The notes beneath the pieces are model-generated. The model searched no databases, had not been told where the DNA came from, and saw nothing but the letters and a program-made list of their open reading frames with translations. A DNA stretch of 17,766 bases from Treponema sp. UBA1240 (GTDB lineage: Bacteria; Spirochaetota; Spirochaetia; Treponematales; Treponemataceae). The DNA lies in assembly GCA_002308875.1 (NCBI GenBank), contig DBWK01000112.1, positions 1 to 17,766 of the forward strand, in the 5' to 3' direction. Shown piece after piece: positions 7,558-17,766 of the stretch. A program made the translations under genes and the position numbers. How positions within the stretch are numbered: position 1 is the first letter of the stretch; every line of letters begins with the position of its first letter.

Positions 7558-7691
7558 ATTCATGTGGGGCTGTTGAATTGCTGTATTTGCAGAATTTCTT
7601 AAAACCCGTTTGAAAAAGCGGTTTTTAATGAATTCTGTTACAGGTCGGTAAACAGCAGGCGTTTATTATTTTTATCTTAAAGGATTTATTC
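7558..7691 (+). other. pnp upstream region with two weak hairpins, no clear promoter
   Basis: This 134-bp stretch has no gene. AATT-G-CTGT (7576-7584) can pair with GCAG-AATT (7589-7596) leaving one bulged G, and AAAACC (7601-7606) with GGTTTT (7620-7625) across a 13-nt loop. Possible -35-like TTGAAT (7573) and TTGAAA (7610) have no good -10 box at proper spacing; TATTAT (7664-7669) has no -35. In E. coli the pnp leader is a hairpin cut by RNase III and PNPase in an autoregulatory loop; whether these hairpins do the same is unknown. The pnp ribosome site AAAGGA lies at 7679-7684. Confidence 0.35.
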
Positions 7692-9803
7692 ATGGTACAG
7701 AGAGTTTCTTACAAAATTGGAAATGATGAACTGATTCTTGAAACCGGACGGCTTGCAAAGCAGGCTAACGGTGCTGTTTATGCACAGTTTGCGGGTTCCG
7801 CCGTTATAGCAACCGTTTGTGCATCGGATTCTGCGCAGGAAGGACTTGATTACGTTCCTGTAACAGTAGATTACAACGAAAAGTATTATGCCGCAGGTAA
7901 AATTCCAGGCGGATTCATAAAGAGGGAAGGTCGCCCGAAGGACAAGGAAATCCTTGTTTCACGCCTTATTGACCGTCCTATGCGTCCGCTTTTTGACATC
8001 TCATTCGGACGCGAAATACAGATTATCCCGACCTGTATTTCTTCCGACCAGATTAATCCGCCGGATATTCTTGCGGTTATAGCTTCCAGCGCGGCAGTTA
8101 CAATTTCAGACATTCCGTTTAACGGACCGGTTGCGGCTGTACGCGTAGGTTACGTTGACGGTGATTACGTTATCAACCCGACTTATGAGCAGATTGAAAA
8201 AGGTGAACTTGAAATAGTTGTTGCGGGTACAGCCGACGGCTTTACCATGGTAGAAGGCGGCGCAAATGAAGTTTCCGAAGACCTTATGCTCGGCGCTCTC
8301 GAAAAGGCACAGGAATTTATTACAGCAATGTGTCATTTGCAGGATGAACTCAGAAAGCTTGCGGGCAAGGAAAAACTTCCGCTTGCTCCTCTCACAGTTG
8401 ATCTCCAGAACAAAGATGCAATCGAACAGGAAGCAATGCCTCTCCTTCAGAAGGCCTGTTACGAAGCAACAAAATTTGCAAGACACGATTCAATTGAAAA
8501 AGTAAAGGCACAAATTGCCGAAAAATATGCAGAACAGCTTGAAGACGAAATTCAGAAAAAGCTTTTTAACGCATTGTTTGACGATATGCAGTACAAAATC
8601 CTGCGTGCCGGTATTCTGGAACGCGGACAGCGTGTTGACGGACGCGGTCTTGAAGACATTCGCCCGATTACATGCGAAATAAACGTTCTTCCACGCCCGC
8701 ACGGTTCAGCGATTTTTACTCGCGGCGAAACGCAGTCACTGGCTGTAGCAACACTGGGAACAGCACTTGATGAGCAGGTTTATGACGATATTGACGGTGA
8801 AAAACGTGAACACTTTATTCTTCACTACAACTTCCCGCCGTACTCAGTAGGTGAGTGCGGACGTATTGGAACAGGGCGCCGCGAAATTGGTCACGGAAAC
8901 CTTGCACGCCGTTCTCTTGAACCGATGGTTCCGAGCCGCGAGCAGTTCCCGTACACAATCCGTGTTGTTTCCGAAATTATGGAATCAAACGGTTCTTCTT
9001 CCATGGCATCTGTTTGTGGTGGTACACTCTGTATGCTTGCTGCCGGTGTTCCGATGAAAAAGCCTGTTGCTGGTATTGCAATGGGACTTATTACAGAACC
9101 GGAAGGCGACAATCCTTACGGCAAGTATGCTATTCTTTCCGACATTCTCGGTGAAGAAGACCATCTCGGCGATATGGATTTTAAGGTAGCCGGAACAGAA
9201 GACGGTATTACGGGCTTCCAGATGGATATTAAGATTGCAGGTGTTACAACCGAAATCATGAAAAAAGCTCTTGCACAAGCAAAACGCGGCAGACTGCATA
9301 TTCTCGGCATCATGAGCAAGACAATTGCAAAGCCTGCTGACAAAATCAGCGAATATGCTCCAAAAATCGAAACAATGAAGATTGCTGTTGACAAAATCGG
9401 TGCTTTGATTGGTCCCGGCGGAAAGACTGTAAAAGCAATTTCAGCACAGTATGCGGTTACAATCAATACCGAAGACGATGGTACAGTTACAATCTACGGT
9501 AAGAACGCCAAATCCACCGACGGTGCAAAAAAAGCCATAAAAGGCATTGTTGAAGATCCCGAAGTAGGTACAATCTACAACGGAACTGTAAAACGCATTA
9601 TGGATTTTGGCGCATTTGTAGAAATTCTTCCCGGCAAGGAAGGACTCTGTCACATTTCAAAGTTCAGCCGCAAGAAGATTGCAAAAGTAACGGACGTTGT
9701 TACGGAAGGACAGCAGATTCCTGTAAAGCTGCTTGAAATTGACAAGATGGGCAGACTGAATCTTTCTTATATTGACGCAGTTGAGGCGCAAGAAAACAAA
9801 TAA
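7692..9803 (+). CDS. pnp: Polyribonucleotide nucleotidyltransferase (PNPase)
   Basis: PNPase is a trimeric phosphorolytic 3'-5' exoribonuclease, a main player in mRNA decay and RNA quality control. The 703-residue product has the complete family layout: first RNase PH domain (about 10-140, with RLIDRPMRPLF), the all-helical linker (about 230-310), second RNase PH domain opening with VDGRGLEDIRPI from 315 and containing FTRGETQSL, GTGRREIGHGNLARRSLEP, SNGSSSMASVCGGTL and the catalytic region GDMDFKVAGTEDGITGFQMD around 493-512, a KH domain with GPGG (574-577), and an S1 domain from about 625 (VGTIYNGTVKRIMDFGAFVE). No key segment is missing. The ATG at 7692 has AAAGGA 7 nt upstream. It starts a tightly packed run ending with the HEAT-repeat gene at 16218; the next gene begins 3 nt after its stop. 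Confidence 0.97.
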   Translation: MVQRVSYKIGNDELILETGRLAKQANGAVYAQFAGSAVIATVCASDSAQEGLDYVPVTVDYNEKYYAAGKIPGGFIKREGRPKDKEILVSRLIDRPMRPLFDISFGREIQIIPTCISSDQINPPDILAVIASSAAVTISDIPFNGPVAAVRVGYVDGDYVINPTYEQIEKGELEIVVAGTADGFTMVEGGANEVSEDLMLGALEKAQEFITAMCHLQDELRKLAGKEKLPLAPLTVDLQNKDAIEQEAMPLLQKACYEATKFARHDSIEKVKAQIAEKYAEQLEDEIQKKLFNALFDDMQYKILRAGILERGQRVDGRGLEDIRPITCEINVLPRPHGSAIFTRGETQSLAVATLGTALDEQVYDDIDGEKREHFILHYNFPPYSVGECGRIGTGRREIGHGNLARRSLEPMVPSREQFPYTIRVVSEIMESNGSSSMASVCGGTLCMLAAGVPMKKPVAGIAMGLITEPEGDNPYGKYAILSDILGEEDHLGDMDFKVAGTEDGITGFQMDIKIAGVTTEIMKKALAQAKRGRLHILGIMSKTIAKPADKISEYAPKIETMKIAVDKIGALIGPGGKTVKAISAQYAVTINTEDDGTVTIYGKNAKSTDGAKKAIKGIVEDPEVGTIYNGTVKRIMDFGAFVEILPGKEGLCHISKFSRKKIAKVTDVVTEGQQIPVKLLEIDKMGRLNLSYIDAVEAQENK

Positions 9804-9806
9804 GGA

Positions 9807-11054
9807 ATGTCTGTTCAGCGGAAGATTTTATCAAATAATCTTATTCTCGTTACAGAACCGATTGCAGCATTTAAAACCGTTGCAATCGGTTTTTGGTTTC
9901 CTGTAGGTTCTGTTAATGAGCTGCCGGATTCAAAACCCAAAAACGCCGGTGCGACCCACTATGTGGAGCATATGCTTTTTAAGGGTACAAAAACAAAATC
10001 CGCATTTGACATAGCCCGTTCGTTTGACCAGATAGGCGGTTACATAAACGCTTTTACCGAGCGCGATTCAACCTGCCTTTACGCGATTGTTCCGGCAGTA
10101 CACACACAATATGCTCTGGAAATAATGTGCGAAATGGTTACCGATTCCGTTTTTGCAGAAGAAGAACTGGAAAAGGAACGCAAAGTTATAGAAAGCGAGA
10201 TTGCAGCTTCGCGTGACGACCCTGAAGAATCAGCGTTTGACGCGGTGTATGCGGTGTTGTGGAAAGATCAGACAATTTCACGTTCTATTTCAGGCAGTGA
10301 ACGTGATGTAAAAAAGCTTACGCGCGATGATATTCTGAGCTGGTACAAAAAATATTTTCAGAATGGAAAGCTTGTTGTAACAATTTCGGGTAATGTTGAT
10401 ACCGCTTTGGTTGAACGTATTCTTTCCGAACAACCTGCAAGAACCTGTGATGAAGCGGATTATTCCGTTCTTCCCGCTGTGTGGTCTGCCGGAAGCACGC
10501 TTATAACCGCACCTTTTCAGCAAAATCAGATTTTTGCGGCATATCCGCTTTCAATACCGTTTTTGGAACAAAATAATATTTTTTGGACTTTGTTAAATGC
10601 CATAATCGGTGATACAATGAGTTCAAGGCTTTTTCAGCGTATCCGCGAAAATCAGGGCTACTGCTACAATGTTTACAGTTTTTTTTCGCTGTATCGCAAT
10701 GCGGGGCTTGTCTGTGCCTATGCTGCCGTTGAGCGGAAAAACACCGCAAGAGTTTTGGCGGAACTGGATGATGAGCTTAAAAAGCTTGTTAACTTTGGCA
10801 TTACCGAAAAGGAACTTGATGACGCAAAGGAACACGTTTGGGGTGAAGAAATAATCGCGTCGGAAGATGTTGAAGCCAGAATGAAAAGGCTTGCAAGACT
10901 TTATTTTTCTGATTTTTCTCTTTGTTCCCCCGAAGAATACATCGAAAAAATCAGAACCGTAACCGTATCGCAGCTTAATGAGGAATTGCGCAGGGTTATC
11001 GATGAAAAGAAAAAAGCGCTTGTTGTTTACGGGAGAAAATATGGAAAAGACTGA
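9807..11054 (+). CDS. M16B-type zinc peptidase (insulinase/processing-peptidase family)
   Basis: The product has the inverted zinc motif HxxEH at residues 51-55 (HYVEH, followed by MLFKGT) and the third zinc ligand Glu131 exactly 76 residues later in [15 protein letters not shown], so an active enzyme is expected. At 415 residues it has the two-lobed size of the M16B group (mitochondrial processing peptidase beta and bacterial relatives such as B. subtilis YmxG/MlpA); the C-terminal half has the [17 protein letters not shown] and [21 protein letters not shown] segments typical of that group. No signal peptide is seen, so it is probably cytoplasmic. Natural substrates of these bacterial enzymes are largely unknown. 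A gene of this family after pnp, then dut, also occurs in Firmicutes, so the order may be an old association. The ATG is 3 nt after pnp with AAGGA overlapping the pnp stop, an unusually short spacing that suggests coupling. Confidence 0.9.
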   Translation: MSVQRKILSNNLILVTEPIAAFKTVAIGFWFPVGSVNELPDSKPKNAGATHYVEHMLFKGTKTKSAFDIARSFDQIGGYINAFTERDSTCLYAIVPAVHTQYALEIMCEMVTDSVFAEEELEKERKVIESEIAASRDDPEESAFDAVYAVLWKDQTISRSISGSERDVKKLTRDDILSWYKKYFQNGKLVVTISGNVDTALVERILSEQPARTCDEADYSVLPAVWSAGSTLITAPFQQNQIFAAYPLSIPFLEQNNIFWTLLNAIIGDTMSSRLFQRIRENQGYCYNVYSFFSLYRNAGLVCAYAAVERKNTARVLAELDDELKKLVNFGITEKELDDAKEHVWGEEIIASEDVEARMKRLARLYFSDFSLCSPEEYIEKIRTVTVSQLNEELRRVIDEKKKALVVYGRKYGKD

Positions 11055-11496
11055 TATTAAAAAAGTGCAGGTTCTTTGCGTAACAAAAGAGGGTGTAAAG
11101 CTGCCCGTATACCAGACGGCTGGTTCTGCCGGTGCGGATGTATGCGCCTGCCTTGAAAAGACTTTGGTGCTTAAGCCTTTTGAACGTTTTGCCGTGCCTA
11201 CAGGTTTGTTCTGTCAGATTCCATACGGTTATGAAATTCAGGTACGCCCGCGTTCAGGTCTTGCATTTAAAAACGGAATAACGTGTCTTAATACGCCTGG
11301 AACAATCGACAGTGACTACAGGGGCGAAATAAAAGTTATTCTCATAAACCTTGGAAATGAACCATTTACCATAAACAACGGTGACAGAATTGCGCAGCTT
11401 GTTGCTGCCCCTGTTACACAGGCTGATTTTGTTTTAACGGACGAACTTGATGAAACAAAGCGAGGAACAGGTGGCTTCGGTTCAACTGGAAAATAA
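11041..11496 (+). CDS. dut: Deoxyuridine 5'-triphosphate nucleotidohydrolase (dUTPase)
   Basis: dUTPase hydrolyses dUTP to dUMP and pyrophosphate, keeping uracil out of DNA and feeding dTMP synthesis. From the ATG at 11041 the product has 151 residues, the usual length for the trimeric enzyme, and all five motifs are present: SAGADV (29-34), PRSGLA (70-75), [11 protein letters not shown] (87-97, catalytic Asp90), NGDRIAQ (113-119) and the P-loop-like [10 protein letters not shown] (141-150). GGGAGA (11031-11036) sits just upstream. The frame is open upstream to 10978, but that part lies inside the peptidase gene and is not family-like. It overlaps the preceding gene by 14 nt, and the next gene begins inside its 3' end, so the three are probably co-translated. 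Confidence 0.96.
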   Translation: MEKTDIKKVQVLCVTKEGVKLPVYQTAGSAGADVCACLEKTLVLKPFERFAVPTGLFCQIPYGYEIQVRPRSGLAFKNGITCLNTPGTIDSDYRGEIKVILINLGNEPFTINNGDRIAQLVAAPVTQADFVLTDELDETKRGTGGFGSTGK

Positions 11497-12609
11497 AAAC
11501 AAAGTTCCTACAATAATTCTCTACCTTGTAAAAGATTTGCTGCTCTATTACGGAATAGCGTTTTTGTTCTTTTTTGTTGTGTTTTTTGTAAACCAAATTC
11601 TTCTGATGGTTCAGGACGTTCTCAAACAGAAAGTTCCTATTGTTGACGTCTTTAAGCTGATTTTTTACTCATTGCCTTTTGTTATTTCACAGTCAGCGCC
11701 GTTTGCAACACTTGTAGGTTTTTTAGTCTGCTTCGGCAGAATGATAACCGACAACGAAATACTTGTTCTCCGTGCACTCGGCTTTTCGTATATCCGCATA
11801 CTTGTACCGGTTCTTATTGTTGGTACGGTTATTTCGTGTCTTTCGTTTGTAGTGAATGACATTCTTATGCCAAAAGGAACGATAGAATACAACCGTTTGT
11901 ACCGGAAGATGCTTGTTTCAAATCCGGGAGTAGCGCTGGAATCCAATTCCGTAAAAAGACTGAAAAACTCCGTTCTGGTAATTGGAAACGTTGATGGAAC
12001 GAATGTTTCGGATTTGTTGTATTTTGACATAGACAAATACGGCAACGTGCGCATAATCACGGCGGAAGATTCCGTTGTACTTCAGCCGCCTGACCCCGCT
12101 GTTCTTATGCAGATACAGATGAACAGTGCGATTATCTTTTTGCCTGCGAGCACTGGTGTAAATGATTTGGATTATGTAACAACCGATTCAACCGTACTAA
12201 ATGTGCTTGCTTCGGATTTTGGTGATTTTGCGCCCAACGGCGTAAATCCGCGTGAAATGACAGTTCATGATTTAAAGCAGTACATAAAAAAACTTAGAAG
12301 TGATCCCAGTATTTCTGCCGCATACGTTAACATATTCGATGTTGAATACTACCGCAAATACGCACTTCCGTTCAGCGCAATCTTTTTTGCGCTGCTCGCG
12401 ATGCCGCTTGCTTTTGTGTTCGGCAAGCACAATGGTCAAACCGTAGGTTTTATAATTGGTGTTCTTATCTGCGTTGTCTACTGGGCATTGCAAACGCTCG
12501 GCCAGATATTCGGGCAAAAAAACGGACTTAACGCATTCTGGGCAATGTGGATTCCCGATATTGTGCTTGGTGTTTTTTCCGTACCTTTTTACATAAGGAT
12601 GCTTAGAAC

Positions 12610-12613
<4 letters not shown>
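11450..12613 (+). CDS. lptF: LptF/LptG-family permease (YjgP/YjgQ)
   Basis: This is one of a tandem pair of YjgP/YjgQ-family membrane proteins. In Gram-negative bacteria LptF and LptG, with the ATPase LptB, extract lipopolysaccharide from the inner membrane. The ~387-residue product has the family layout: first membrane helix (about 26-48, [21 protein letters not shown]), second pair around 60-90 and 108-132 ([20 protein letters not shown]), a periplasmic beta-rich domain (about 140-295), and three C-terminal helices ([50 protein letters not shown]). The start is uncertain: ATG 11450 (used here, 47-nt overlap with dut, weak ribosome site) or GTG 11471 with GAGGA (11462-11466) just upstream. 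It is assigned lptF rather than lptG only by gene order. Family call is strong; substrate in a treponeme is open. Confidence 0.85.
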
Positions 12614-14838
<2,225 letters not shown>

Positions 14839-14839
<1 letters not shown>

Positions 14840-16218
14840 TGAAACAATGGATTTGTGTTTTTTTGATTTTTGCCTTGGTTGCAGGAACTGTATTGTCTCA
14901 GGAAGCGGAAGAAAAAGAAAAGGAAGCTTCGCAGTTTGAGCAGCGTCAGGAAAAAATATTGTTCGGACTTGAGACCGAAATTGTTGAACTGATTGATAAA
15001 GTAATAGAAGAAGAAGATTTTGAATACGGTGATGATTTTTACACACTTTTTAACAAAACCCGTTCAAATTCAGTCCGCACAAAAATAATAGGTTATTATG
15101 AAAAAACAAAAGACGACAGGTTAAAGGATTTTGCCGCCGAGCTTTTGGAAGACCCGTTTGAAGAAAACAAAGAAATTGTAAATGCGGTATTCAGTTATGT
15201 TTCTCAGGTTCCTGTACCTCAGGCACTTGAACCTCTGCGTGTTCTGCTTGAGAGTGAAGACGAAACATTTCAGATTCAGACTGTAAAAACACTCGGCAAG
15301 ATTGGAACTGAAGAAGACGCCCAAAATCTCAGAAAGTTTTTGGACAAAGAAATACAACCTGGCGTAAAACAGGCGGTTATTGACGCGCTCGGCGATTTGG
15401 GAACATCTGACAGCTGGGACAGCCTTTGTGAAATAGTAAACGACCAAACAGAAGATACATATATGCGGATGCATGCTGTAGAATCTTTGGGCAAAATTGA
15501 TTCTGACAAGGCAGCAGGTATTCTTGTTTCGCTTTACGATGATAAAGATGCAAACTTTCGTGTTTCCGTAATTAAAGGACTTGCGACATCTTCTGACCCT
15601 GAAGCACAGGCTGTGCTGATTGAAGCATTGCAGGATTCGTATTTTCGTGTAAGGCTTGAAGCGTTGGAAGCAATCAAGAACCAAAAGCTTTCTGCGGCTT
15701 TTAAGTCGCTCCTTTACAGGGCAAAAAATGACAGCGAAAACGTTGTAAAATACAAAGCTTATGAAACTCTTGCCGCTTTGGGCGAAAAAGATGGTCTGGA
15801 TTATCTTGTGTCGCTGGTAAAAAGCGATAAACAGACTGAAACAACGCGTGGAAAGGCAGCAACTGCTCTGCTCAAATACGCCTTTGGAGAAACTCTTAAT
15901 CCCGTTATTGCGGCGGCAGAATCAACACTGAATGATGAAAAGCAGAAAAAAGTCCGCTACGCGCTCGGCAAGGAATTTGCCAAGTACGAAAGTGCCGCTT
16001 TGGAAGACATTTGTCTTAAATATCTTGAAAACTCCGATGTTGCTACAAAAGGCACCGGTTTGGATATTTACGCAAAAAACGCGTTCCCCGCATTAACGCA
16101 GAAGGTTGAAGAAATCGCCAAAAACGAGAAGGAAGGCGCAAACCAGAAAAAAGCAAAGTACATTCTTGAAAAGCTTGAACGTGCCGGCCGCATCGTCCGA
16201 TCCACCACAACAGAGTAA
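14839..16218 (+). CDS. Exported HEAT-repeat protein
   Basis: The 459-residue product starts with a clear signal peptide (positive MKQW, then hydrophobic ICVFLIFALVAGTVLS, likely cleaved near residue 20 before QEAEEKEKEA); with no lipobox cysteine it should be periplasmic. An acidic coiled region follows (about 20-70). From about residue 95 to 430 helical repeats of ~30-37 residues run nearly end to end, with HEAT/PBS-lyase-type signatures such as QTVKTLGKIGTEEDAQNLRKF, QAVIDALGDLGTSDSW, MHAVESLGKIDSDKAAGILV and VSVIKGLATSSDPEA. Such solenoids bind protein partners; no catalytic motif is seen. AAGGAGG (14825-14831) precedes the ATG, which overlaps the tgt stop. It is the last gene of the plus-strand run and is followed by a strong terminator. 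I recall HEAT-repeat exported proteins in other treponemes, but I assign no specific function. Confidence 0.8.
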
Positions 16219-16227
16219 CAGGGGGCG

Positions 16228-16262
16228 AAAAAAAAGTCCGACTTGAAGTCGGACTTTTTTTT
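16228..16262. terminator. Bidirectional intrinsic terminator between convergent operons
   Basis: A perfect 16-bp stem pairs 16228-16243 (A8 then GTCCGACT) with 16247-16262 (AGTCGGAC then T8) around a 3-nt TGA loop. Because the GC core is flanked by A8 on one side and T8 on the other, both strands give hairpin plus U-tract. It lies 10 nt after the HEAT-repeat gene stop and 13 nt past the stop of the minus-strand permease gene, so it should stop transcription from both sides. Confidence 0.93.
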
Positions 16263-16274
16263 AACTTATAGGTT

Positions 16275-17147
16275 TTAGCCTTTTACACTACCGGCCGTTA
16301 CACCGCCGATGATGTATTTGGACAGGAAGAAGTATACGATTATAAGCGGAACGATTGCGATACAAATAAGCATATATACTTTTCCAAGGTCAAACTTGAG
16401 ATAGTCGGCTGAACGCAGCTCCGCAATAAGCAGAGGAATTGTCTTGTTATTACGCGACTTTATGATCAATGCCGGCATAAAGTAATTGTTCCATGAGCTT
16501 ACGAACGAAAAGATTGCTTGAACCGCCATAGCAGGCTTCATAATCGGCAGTACGATGACGTTGAATGAATAAAATTCGTTTGCACCGTCAATACGCGCTG
16601 ATTCAACCATTGCATGGGGCAGGGTACTTTCCATATACTGGAACATATAAAAGAATACAACTGGAGATGCAATAGACGGAATTACAAGCGGAACAAAGCT
16701 GTCCATAAAACCGAACGTGCGCATCAATTTGATAAATCCCAGTGCCGAAACCTGCGAAGGAACCATCATAACAAGCATGATAAAATTGAACGCAAATTTG
16801 CGGAACTTGAATCTGTACATATACAGACCAAACGCTGTCATTGCAGAAAAATACGTTGTAAACGCAGCCGCCAGACCTGATACAATCAAGCTGTTAAGCA
16901 GCGCGCGCTGTACGTTCATGTTGTCCGTACTCTTCCAAACATTTACAAAATTCTTTAAAAAGTTCGTTCCCGGAACAGCCGAAAAACCAACCTGAATCTG
17001 TGAGTGTGTACGGGTTGCGTTGATAATTAGAATATAGAAAGGAACGAGGCAGAAAAGTGTAAGCAGAATAAGAAACAGGTAACATAACCGTCGACGGAGC
17101 GAAAGACCTGCTGAAAAACTTTTATATGTAGTCTTTGTATTATTCAT
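16275..17147 (-). CDS. Carbohydrate ABC transporter permease, MalG type
   Basis: The product (290 residues) is an inner-membrane permease of the carbohydrate-uptake type 1 family (MalG/LacG/AraQ-like). Hydrophobic segments occur at about 20-40 (LCYLFLILLTLFCLVPFYIL), 85-108, 115-140 (AFNFIMLVMMVPSQVSALGF), 148-172, 195-215 and 255-280. The cytoplasmic EAA loop that contacts the ATPase is clear: ESARIDGANEFYSFNVIVLP. The C terminus ends in YIIGGVTAGSVKG, as in the family. The ATG (complement of 17145-17147) has AAGGAG on the minus strand at 17153-17158, and the gene starts 10 nt after its upstream partner, so the two form an operon. The solute-binding protein and any ATPase would lie outside the window; the sugar cannot be told from the permease. 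Confidence 0.92.
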   Translation of the reverse strand: MNNTKTTYKSFSAGLSLRRRLCYLFLILLTLFCLVPFYILIINATRTHSQIQVGFSAVPGTNFLKNFVNVWKSTDNMNVQRALLNSLIVSGLAAAFTTYFSAMTAFGLYMYRFKFRKFAFNFIMLVMMVPSQVSALGFIKLMRTFGFMDSFVPLVIPSIASPVVFFYMFQYMESTLPHAMVESARIDGANEFYSFNVIVLPIMKPAMAVQAIFSFVSSWNNYFMPALIIKSRNNKTIPLLIAELRSADYLKFDLGKVYMLICIAIVPLIIVYFFLSKYIIGGVTAGSVKG

Positions 17148-17157
17148 CTGTTACTCC

Positions 17158-17766
17158 TTATGCCCGTTTTTTTGGGCCATTGCGGTATCTTTCCATGGTT
17201 GTGTTGTATACAAACATACCGAGAATCGCCGTTGCAATAAATACAAGTGTTGATATAGCACCACCCATGCCAAGGTTCTGGCTGAACAGGTGTTTGTTCA
17301 GATACATAATGATTGTCATTGAGGTACGATTCGGGTTACCTGTTCCATTGGATAAAATCTGCGGAACGTCAAACAACTGGATACCGCCAATCATGGATGT
17401 AATGAATGTATAAATGAAAATCGGCATTAAAAGCGGCATTGTAATTTTGAAGAACGTTTGTGTAGAGCTTGCACCGTCAATACGCGCCGCCTCGAACATA
17501 CAAACGTCTATACTCATTATACCTGCCATAAGCATTATGGTGGTATTGCCGAACCACATCAAAAAGTTCATTACTGAAATAAGAATGCGAACCCAGGTGA
17601 CGCTTATGAGAAAACGGATAGGTTCACCACCTGCCTGTCTGATTATTATGTTTATCGGACCGTCGTCAGAGAACAGCGTAAAAAAAAGCATTGCAAATGC
17701 AGATGCCATAATCAGGTTAGGCATATATATAACAGATTTAAAAAAACCTTGAGCTTTCAAATTGAG
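17158..17766 (-). CDS. Carbohydrate ABC transporter permease, MalF type (partial, 5' end outside window)
   Basis: The frame is open through the window edge on the minus strand; the last codons read LN before MKAQGFFKSVIYMPN, and the Met codon at 17758-17760 is internal because MalF-type proteins carry about 80-100 further N-terminal residues with the first membrane helix. The visible ~203 residues show the transmembrane core: VIYMPNLIMASAFAMLFFTLF, a periplasmic loop (DDGPINIIIRQAGGEPIRFL), VTWVRILISVMNFLMWFGNT, the EAA loop MFEAARIDGASSTQTFFKIT, MPLLMPIFIYTFITSMIGGI and a last helix (ISTLVFIATAILGMFVY) before a basic tail. It pairs with the downstream MalG-type gene to form the usual heterodimeric permease of sugar importers of the CUT1 type. 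Confidence 0.9.
   Translation of the reverse strand, partial: LNLKAQGFFKSVIYMPNLIMASAFAMLFFTLFSDDGPINIIIRQAGGEPIRFLISVTWVRILISVMNFLMWFGNTTIMLMAGIMSIDVCMFEAARIDGASSTQTFFKITMPLLMPIFIYTFITSMIGGIQLFDVPQILSNGTGNPNRTSMTIIMYLNKHLFSQNLGMGGAISTLVFIATAILGMFVYNTTMERYRNGPKKRA

Noticed and set aside
10978..11040. Upstream in-frame ATG for dut at 10978
   Set aside because: The extension lies in the peptidase coding region, is Lys/Arg-rich without dUTPase similarity, and ATG 11041 has a proper ribosome site.
15121..15684. Long minus-strand open frame opposite the HEAT-repeat gene
   Set aside because: Cys/Phe/Arg-rich translation without a recognisable fold; codon pattern explained by the plus-strand repeat gene.

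Overview
The window looks like chromosomal housekeeping DNA from a treponeme (Spirochaetota, Treponema sensu lato). The plus strand carries an unbroken run comF(end)-rimP-nusA-infB-rbfA-truB-ribF-rpsO-pnp-M16 peptidase-dut-lptF-lptG-tgt-HEAT-repeat protein. As far as I recall, rimP-nusA-infB-rbfA-truB-ribF-rpsO-pnp is also a block in Treponema pallidum; that comparison is from memory. Moderate GC, a NusA ending in a zinc ribbon, and neighbouring sugar ABC permeases fit a host-associated or free-living treponeme. The species cannot be fixed from the sequence.

Layout. Positions 1-314 hold the 3' end of a ComF-type phosphoribosyltransferase. A 160-bp gap follows with a near-consensus sigma70 promoter (356-384) and, unusually, an intrinsic-terminator hairpin (409-440) just after it, before rimP. 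From 477 to 7066 six tightly packed genes form the ribosome and transcription operon: rimP, nusA, infB, rbfA, truB, ribF. They supply 30S maturation (RimP, RbfA), transcription elongation/termination (NusA), initiation (IF2), tRNA pseudouridine-55 (TruB) and FAD synthesis (RibF). rpsO has its own promoter and a structured leader (7107-7240) and ends at a strong terminator (7518-7557). pnp (7692-9803) is followed almost without gaps by an M16 zinc peptidase, dut, two LptF/LptG-family permeases, tgt and an exported HEAT-repeat protein, ending at 16218.

A perfect 16-bp hairpin flanked by A8 and T8 (16228-16262) can terminate transcription in both directions. It separates the plus-strand run from a convergent minus-strand carbohydrate ABC transporter operon (two permease genes, the upstream one cut by the window end).

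I do not see a wholly undescribed system such as a defence island, CRISPR array, mobile element or biosynthetic cluster. The observations most worth a second look are regulatory or architectural: (1) a candidate pseudoknot in the rpsO leader in which a hairpin loop is complementary to the Shine-Dalgarno region; (2) the promoter-then-terminator leader ahead of rimP-nusA-infB; (3) a RibF that keeps its adenylyltransferase domain but has lost most of the riboflavin-kinase domain; (4) a C-terminal zinc ribbon on NusA; (5) an RG/FGG-rich disordered segment in IF2; (6) LptF/LptG homologues in a lineage whose best-known members are considered to lack LPS.
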